Shown in pieces: positions 60,095-64,000 of a DNA stretch of 64,000 nt (its first letter is position 1; every line of letters starts with the position of its first letter). A model generated the notes under the pieces. The model was not told the origin of the DNA. It did no database searches and saw nothing but the letters and a program-made list of their open reading frames with translations. The position numbers and the translations under genes are program-made. This stretch comes from Desulfurivibrio sp044068625. GTDB taxonomy: Bacteria; Desulfobacterota; Desulfobulbia; Desulfobulbales; Desulfurivibrionaceae. The stretch covers positions 1 to 64,000 of the forward strand of contig NZ_JBIPKH010000008.1 in assembly GCF_044068625.1 (NCBI RefSeq), written 5' to 3'.

Positions 60095-61885
60095 TTAAGC
60101 AAAAAGATCGACACCCTGCTCCCGACCCGAACCGTTGGGGCGGTGATAGAGCACGCTCTCCGGCACTTCGGCCAGATTTTCCCGACGCACCATGCCGCCC
60201 CCCCGCTGGTTGGTCCAGGCGGAGACAAAACGCTGCCAGGCCTCGCCGGACTCATCCCGGCCCTGCTGATCCACGGAAACCATGCACTCGCCAAGCTGAA
60301 AGCCCCGCCGCTCCAGACTCTCCCGGAAGAGATCCATGTGCCGCTCCAACACCTCCTTGACCTTGCTGTTTTCCATGGCAAAGGAGAGGGAGACCTGGTT
60401 GTCGCGAACCAACATCTCCACCCGCACCTCACCCAGTTCCCGGGGATAGAGGTGCATAACCAGATGATGCTCGTTGCGCTGGAGCCCGGCGGTCACTCCG
60501 CTGCTGATCCGGTTGAAGATCTGCTGTTCCAATTGGGAACTAAAACGAGGAGAACCGGCCAGGGCGCGCAGGGCCTCAGCCCGCGGATTATCGGCACTGC
60601 CGGCATCAGTGGCCGGCAGTGCCTCGCCACCCCGGCCATGCTCCCGCAATTCGCTGAGAAAATGGCGCCCGGAAAAAGCTTCTCCGTTAAGCTCGGCTTC
60701 ACCATCGGCGAGAAGACCGACCTGGGCCACGGCCCGCTCCACCATTCGGCCGGCGGCCAGGACATCTTTGCCCGGCTCGGCAAATTTTTCCTCAAGCCGC
60801 AGCTCCTCCTTAAGCGAAACCACCGGCCCCACCCGCTCAACCCTGACGGCGGCCAGATCAACGCTCTCCAGGAGCTGGCCGTAAATCTTCTCCACCGCCC
60901 CCTGCACCGCCGGACTCCAGCCCACCCGCTGTTCGGCAAAATCCGCCCGGGTAAAAATCTCCTTGAGCTGGGCCAGAAACTCGGGGATCTCGGCCTGGGG
61001 CCGACCACCCTGCACCTCCGCCAGCCCTTTGGCCAGCAGTTCGCGAAAGCGGCTCAGGTCCAGTTCCAACGGCAGATTGGGGCGTTGGGGCTGCTCCCAG
61101 GGGGCGTGGAGTTCGGGCAGCAGTTCCCGCTGCAAGGCCCGGGAAACCCCGGCCGCGTCCAGCACCACCAGCAACTGCTCCGCATCCCAACCGGTTAAAC
61201 TGAGGCCACCGGCCTGGAGATCGAAATCCTGGGGGTTGAGCCCCTCCAGCCCTTGGAGGAAGGCCACCAGGTTGAGGGTATTATCACCGCGCACCGCCTG
61301 CTCGCCCAATCGCTCAACCTCCTCCCCCGGCACCCCCAGCCGCGCGAGGATCAACTGGAGATAAGGCAGGTCGGTTTCCGGCACCAACACCGGAGCTTCG
61401 TGATCCATATTCAGAAAATGGCGGGAGAAACGGGCCAGAAACTCGCCCATCTCGAAACCCCCCTGATTTTGCTCCAGGCTGGTCAACAGGGCGGTGGTAT
61501 CGGCCTGATCCATCCCCGCCCGGGCCGCCAGGGCGGCCAGCTGGGAAGGATCATCAATGACGACCCGCCAGGCCCCGGGACCATTTTGCGGATCCCGAGC
61601 CTGCTCCCTGATCAGCCCCAGAAATTCCCCCAGCAGAGCGGTTATTTCAGCCGGCGAACCACCTTTCTCCCGCTCGCTCCGCGCCACCTCCCGGCCGGCC
61701 CGGTCACGCCCGTCGGCCCGGGCCTCTGCTCGGCCCGCCCCCAAGGCGTTTTCACTGCGGCGGCGTTCGACCAGGCGGTTCTCCAGGTGGCCGGCAAAGG
61801 ACTCATCTCCGGCGCGGCCGCTCCGGGAGCGGGAGCCGAGCTCGGGGCCTTCGGCGATCTGCAAGGGGATCATCAAGGTTTCCAC
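60095..61885 (-). CDS. fliK: Flagellar hook-length control protein FliK
   Basis: 596 aa with a variable, Glu/Leu-rich N-terminal part and a conserved C-terminal domain (GVTAGLQRNEHHLVMHLYPR then ELGEVRVEMLVRDNQ). It measures hook length and switches export specificity. The start is GTG 61885 with AAGGAGTG upstream. It lies behind a perfect sigma-54 promoter 61-76 nt upstream of the start, and flgD follows after 9-15 nt. Confidence 0.92.
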   Translation of the reverse strand: METLMIPLQIAEGPELGSRSRSGRAGDESFAGHLENRLVERRRSENALGAGRAEARADGRDRAGREVARSEREKGGSPAEITALLGEFLGLIREQARDPQNGPGAWRVVIDDPSQLAALAARAGMDQADTTALLTSLEQNQGGFEMGEFLARFSRHFLNMDHEAPVLVPETDLPYLQLILARLGVPGEEVERLGEQAVRGDNTLNLVAFLQGLEGLNPQDFDLQAGGLSLTGWDAEQLLVVLDAAGVSRALQRELLPELHAPWEQPQRPNLPLELDLSRFRELLAKGLAEVQGGRPQAEIPEFLAQLKEIFTRADFAEQRVGWSPAVQGAVEKIYGQLLESVDLAAVRVERVGPVVSLKEELRLEEKFAEPGKDVLAAGRMVERAVAQVGLLADGEAELNGEAFSGRHFLSELREHGRGGEALPATDAGSADNPRAEALRALAGSPRFSSQLEQQIFNRISSGVTAGLQRNEHHLVMHLYPRELGEVRVEMLVRDNQVSLSFAMENSKVKEVLERHMDLFRESLERRGFQLGECMVSVDQQGRDESGEAWQRFVSAWTNQRGGGMVRRENLAEVPESVLYHRPNGSGREQGVDLFA

Positions 61886-61945
61886 GGTCTGTTCACTCCT
61901 TGTTTATGGTTGCCGGGGGCAAAACAACTCTTGCCCAGCCCCTTA

Positions 61946-61961
61946 AGCAACTGTCGTGCCA
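61946..61961 (-). promoter_or_regulatory. Sigma-54 promoter of fliK-flgD-flgE
   Basis: Minus strand TGGCACG-ACAG-TTGCT matches the RpoN consensus fully. The -12 GC is at about 61948-61947, giving a ~50-nt leader to the fliK GTG. Confidence 0.85.
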
Positions 61962-62060
61962 ATGCGCCTTAAAAAAAATTACAACACAAAAACAAGGAAT
62001 TAATAGCGTGACAAAAAGAGAAAACCGGCCTCTGGGGCCGCTCAGGTGGGCAATAAAGGC

Positions 62061-62163
62061 GAGGGGAAAAAGAGGTGGGACGATTTTGCCCAGCGCCACG
62101 GGCCGGGCTGGCGGCCGGAACAGTTTCCGGCGAGGGAGGCTTAGCAGCCCGTTGAAAAACGGG
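62061..62163 (-). terminator. Hairpins between the motE-like gene and fliK, possible terminators
   Basis: CCCGTT-GAAA-AACGGG (62148-62163) and GCCGGAA-CAGT-TTCCGGC (about 62113-62130) are perfect hairpins just after the motE-like stop, without a T-run. The rest of the ~290-nt gap holds only the sigma-54 promoter; no gene was seen. Confidence 0.4.
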
Positions 62164-62175
62164 TTGTTCGTGAGG

Positions 62176-62667
62176 TTAGAGGAGACCCAGCTGACGGCTG
62201 AGCCGGACGGCTTTATCCTGCTCCAGACGGGGGATGATATCGGCCACCATCTCGGTTCTGAGGCCACGGAGAATCTCCAGGGCGTCCCGGTCACTCATCT
62301 GGTTGAGCAGTTCAGCGACCCGGGTGGGCCGCATGGCGCTGTAGACCCGGATCAGGTCGCGAAAGGCCTGATCCTTCACGGCGGTCAGGGCATCCAGGGT
62401 GGCCTTGGCCTCCCGTTGCAGCACCAGCAGCCGCTCCAGCTCCCGCTCCAGGTTCTGCTCCAGCTCCGCCAGCAACTGTTCCCGCTGGGCCAACCGCTCC
62501 TCCCGGGCCGCCAACTCCCTCTCCTGGTCCCGCAAGCGGGAGGAGTGAGCAAGCTCCTCCTGGCTGGCCCGCACCGGCCGGGTCTGCCCCTGGAGTTGAT
62601 CAGGACTCAATATCCCCGGCAGCAGCAGGGCCCCGGCCACAATCAGCACCGCGGTTCTGGTTTTCAT
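62176..62667 (-). CDS. MotE-like periplasmic flagellar protein
   Basis: 163 aa from ATG 62667 (GGGAGATAGATCG upstream). A signal or transmembrane segment (residues ~5-20) precedes a coiled coil (~33-100), then a MgtE-N-like domain (FRDLIRVYSAMRPTRVAELLNQM and ILRGLRTEMVADIIP). MotE is a chaperone for MotC in Rhizobia. The position after fliJ fits a flagellar role; the exact function is inferred. Confidence 0.8.
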   Translation of the reverse strand: MKTRTAVLIVAGALLLPGILSPDQLQGQTRPVRASQEELAHSSRLRDQERELAAREERLAQREQLLAELEQNLERELERLLVLQREAKATLDALTAVKDQAFRDLIRVYSAMRPTRVAELLNQMSDRDALEILRGLRTEMVADIIPRLEQDKAVRLSRQLGLL

Positions 62668-62671
62668 CGAT

Positions 62672-63118
62672 CTATCTCCCACCATGCCGGCCGAACCGCA
62701 GAATCATCTGCTCATCCAGTTCGGCCTGCTCTTTTTTCAGCTCTTCCCGGAGATACTCCTCGTAATCCCGCTCCCGGGCCTTCTCCATGATCTTCCGCTC
62801 CCGCATCCTGCCCACCAGCTCCTGCCGCACCTGTTCCACCACCTGCCGCTGGCTGCTAAGCGCCTGCCGCTGGCGGTCGAGATCCCGCTCCCGACGTTCT
62901 ATTCCATCCACGAACATGATATAGAGGGGAGCCGGAATCGGTTGGCGCTTGCGCTCTTCAAAGAGGGTGATCGCCTGGGCCAGCTCGGCGGTGATTTCAG
63001 CCAGGCGGCTCTGCTGCCGCTCCAGTTGAGCCTGGGCCAGGGCCAGCTTTTGGCGGGCCAGCTCCTCCAGGTTGCGGCGATAACCGAGCACGCTTTCAAA
63101 ACGGAATCGGTAAGCCAT
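62672..63118 (-). CDS. fliJ: Flagellar export protein FliJ
   Basis: 148 aa, almost wholly coiled coil. YRFRFESVLGYRRNLEELARQK is typical of the FliJ start. It acts with FliI and FliH in the flagellar export ATPase complex. It lies 1 nt after fliI and 4 nt before the motE-like gene. Confidence 0.93.
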   Translation of the reverse strand: MAYRFRFESVLGYRRNLEELARQKLALAQAQLERQQSRLAEITAELAQAITLFEERKRQPIPAPLYIMFVDGIERRERDLDRQRQALSSQRQVVEQVRQELVGRMRERKIMEKARERDYEEYLREELKKEQAELDEQMILRFGRHGGR

Positions 63119-63119
63119 G

Positions 63120-64000
63120 CTATTTCTTAAACAGGGTTAGAAGTTGGGCCACACTGTCGGAGGCGGAAACCCGCTCATCCACCTGCTGCCGCAAATAGGC
63201 GTTCAGTTGATCGATCATGGCCACGGCGTTGTCGATCTTGGGATTGCTGCCCTTGGCGTAGGCCCCGATATTGATCAGATCTTCCGAGCGGCGATAAAGG
63301 GCCAGCACCTCCAGAAAACGCTGGGCCGCCTGCAGCTGCTCCCGGGCGGCGACATCGGTCATGCAGCGGCTGACACTGCCCATCACCTCGATGGCCGGGT
63401 AGTGGCCCTGGGCGGCCAGGTCACGGCTGAGGACAATATGACCATCGACGATGGAACGGACCGCGTCGGCAATCGGTTCGTTCATATCGTCACCCTCCAC
63501 CAGCACGGTGAAGATCCCGGTGATACTGCCCTTGTCCTGGCAGGTGCCGGCCCGTTCCAGCAGTTTGGGCAACTGACCAAAAACCGAAGGGGTATAACCC
63601 CGGGAGGTTGGGGGCTCCCCGATGGCCAGCCCCACCTCCCGGCTGGACATGGCGTAACGGGTAACCGAGTCCATCATCAAGACCACATCCCGCTGCTGGT
63701 CACGAAAATACTCCGCCACCGCCATGGCCAGATAGGCTCCCCGCATCCGAACCAGCGGGGGCTGGTCGGAGGTGGCCACCACCACCACCGAGCGGGCCAG
63801 ACCTTCGGGGCCGAGGTCCCGCTCGATGAAATCCTTCAACTCCCGACCCCGCTCCCCGATCAGGGCGATCACGCTGATATCGGCGGCGGTGTGGCGGGCG
63901 ATCATCCCCATCAGGGTGCTTTTGCCCACGCCGGAACCGGCCATGATCCCGATCCGCTGCCCCTTGCCCAGGGTAAGCAAGCCGTTGATCGCCCGCACCC
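63120..64000 (-). CDS. fliI: Flagellar export ATPase FliI, N-terminus cut by window edge
   Basis: Only the C-terminal 293 or so residues are in the window; the N-terminal ~140 lie beyond base 64000. Walker A AGSGVGKST, DVVLMMDSVTRYAMS (Walker B) and GEPPTSRGYTPSVF identify the F1-like ATPase that energises flagellar export. The end VSASDSVAQLLTLFKK is intact. Confidence 0.96.
   Translation of the reverse strand, partial: VRAINGLLTLGKGQRIGIMAGSGVGKSTLMGMIARHTAADISVIALIGERGRELKDFIERDLGPEGLARSVVVVATSDQPPLVRMRGAYLAMAVAEYFRDQQRDVVLMMDSVTRYAMSSREVGLAIGEPPTSRGYTPSVFGQLPKLLERAGTCQDKGSITGIFTVLVEGDDMNEPIADAVRSIVDGHIVLSRDLAAQGHYPAIEVMGSVSRCMTDVAAREQLQAAQRFLEVLALYRRSEDLINIGAYAKGSNPKIDNAVAMIDQLNAYLRQQVDERVSASDSVAQLLTLFKK

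Noticed and set aside
1..64000. CRISPR arrays, insertion sequences, prophage or rRNA genes
   Set aside because: No regularly spaced repeats, transposase or integrase genes, phage structural genes or rRNA sequence were recognised.

Overview
The window is high-GC, densely packed bacterial chromosome. The gene set suggests a Gram-negative, motile anaerobe: a Tat-exported periplasmic [NiFe] hydrogenase, a haem-c chemoreceptor, a CooC-type nickel ATPase, sigma-54-driven flagellar genes and outer-membrane lipoproteins. Together these point to the sulfate/sulfur-reducing or metal-reducing deltaproteobacterial lineage (Desulfobacterota, Desulfobulbales-like). That placement is inferred from gene content, not from a marker search. 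Most of the window is core genome. No insertion sequence, prophage or CRISPR array was seen.

Layout. 1-4.1 kb (+): hydrogenase large subunit, small subunit and a chemoreceptor whose periplasmic domain has a haem-binding CxxCH. 4.1-9.5 kb: dciA-like gene (-), then ychF-DUF4438, a CheY-like/HD-GYP pair, pyrE and a small zinc-ribbon gene (+). 9.5-17.3 kb: RNase II/R-type exonuclease (-), era (+), a small unknown gene (-), gltX-glnS-nudix-tRNA-Ala (+), and a TraR/DksA-type gene (-). 17.4-26.3 kb (-): a queuosine-mannosyltransferase-like gene, a solitary hook gene with its own sigma-54 promoter, then purH(N)-purN-pyrR-histidine kinase-U32 and hslR. 26.5-32 kb: folE2 (+), then LuxR regulator, alpha/beta hydrolase and a large metallopeptidase-like lipoprotein (-).

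32.3-55.5 kb is almost entirely minus-strand housekeeping operons: rplU-rpmA-obg-proB-proA-nadD; radical SAM gene-rng; and a long ffh-rpsP-khpA-rimM-trmD-SPOUT-rplS-rnhB-yraN-pdxA-tmk-TPR lipoprotein-LolB-like series starting at a clear sigma-70 promoter. ileS-lspA-fabD lies upstream of it. A cooC-type gene (+, 55.7 kb) faces the flagellar block 56.5-64 kb (-), which reads fliI (cut by the window edge), fliJ, motE-like, then fliK-flgD-flgE from a second sigma-54 promoter.

The main candidate for a new system is the hydrogenase-chemoreceptor cluster at the left edge. The large subunit stops exactly at the His of its C-terminal nickel motif, as H2-sensing hydrogenases do. The small subunit carries a Tat signal, which known H2 sensors lack. 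The next gene is a haem-c chemoreceptor rather than an electron-transfer subunit. A periplasmic H2-sensing device wired to chemotaxis is a reasonable hypothesis. Secondary points are two hook proteins that differ in the number of an internal module (one versus three), a perfect 13-bp inverted repeat inside the ileS reading frame, a bacterial homologue of the tRNA-queuosine mannosyltransferase, and a LuxR/hydrolase/lipoprotein-protease locus with a 16-bp palindrome.
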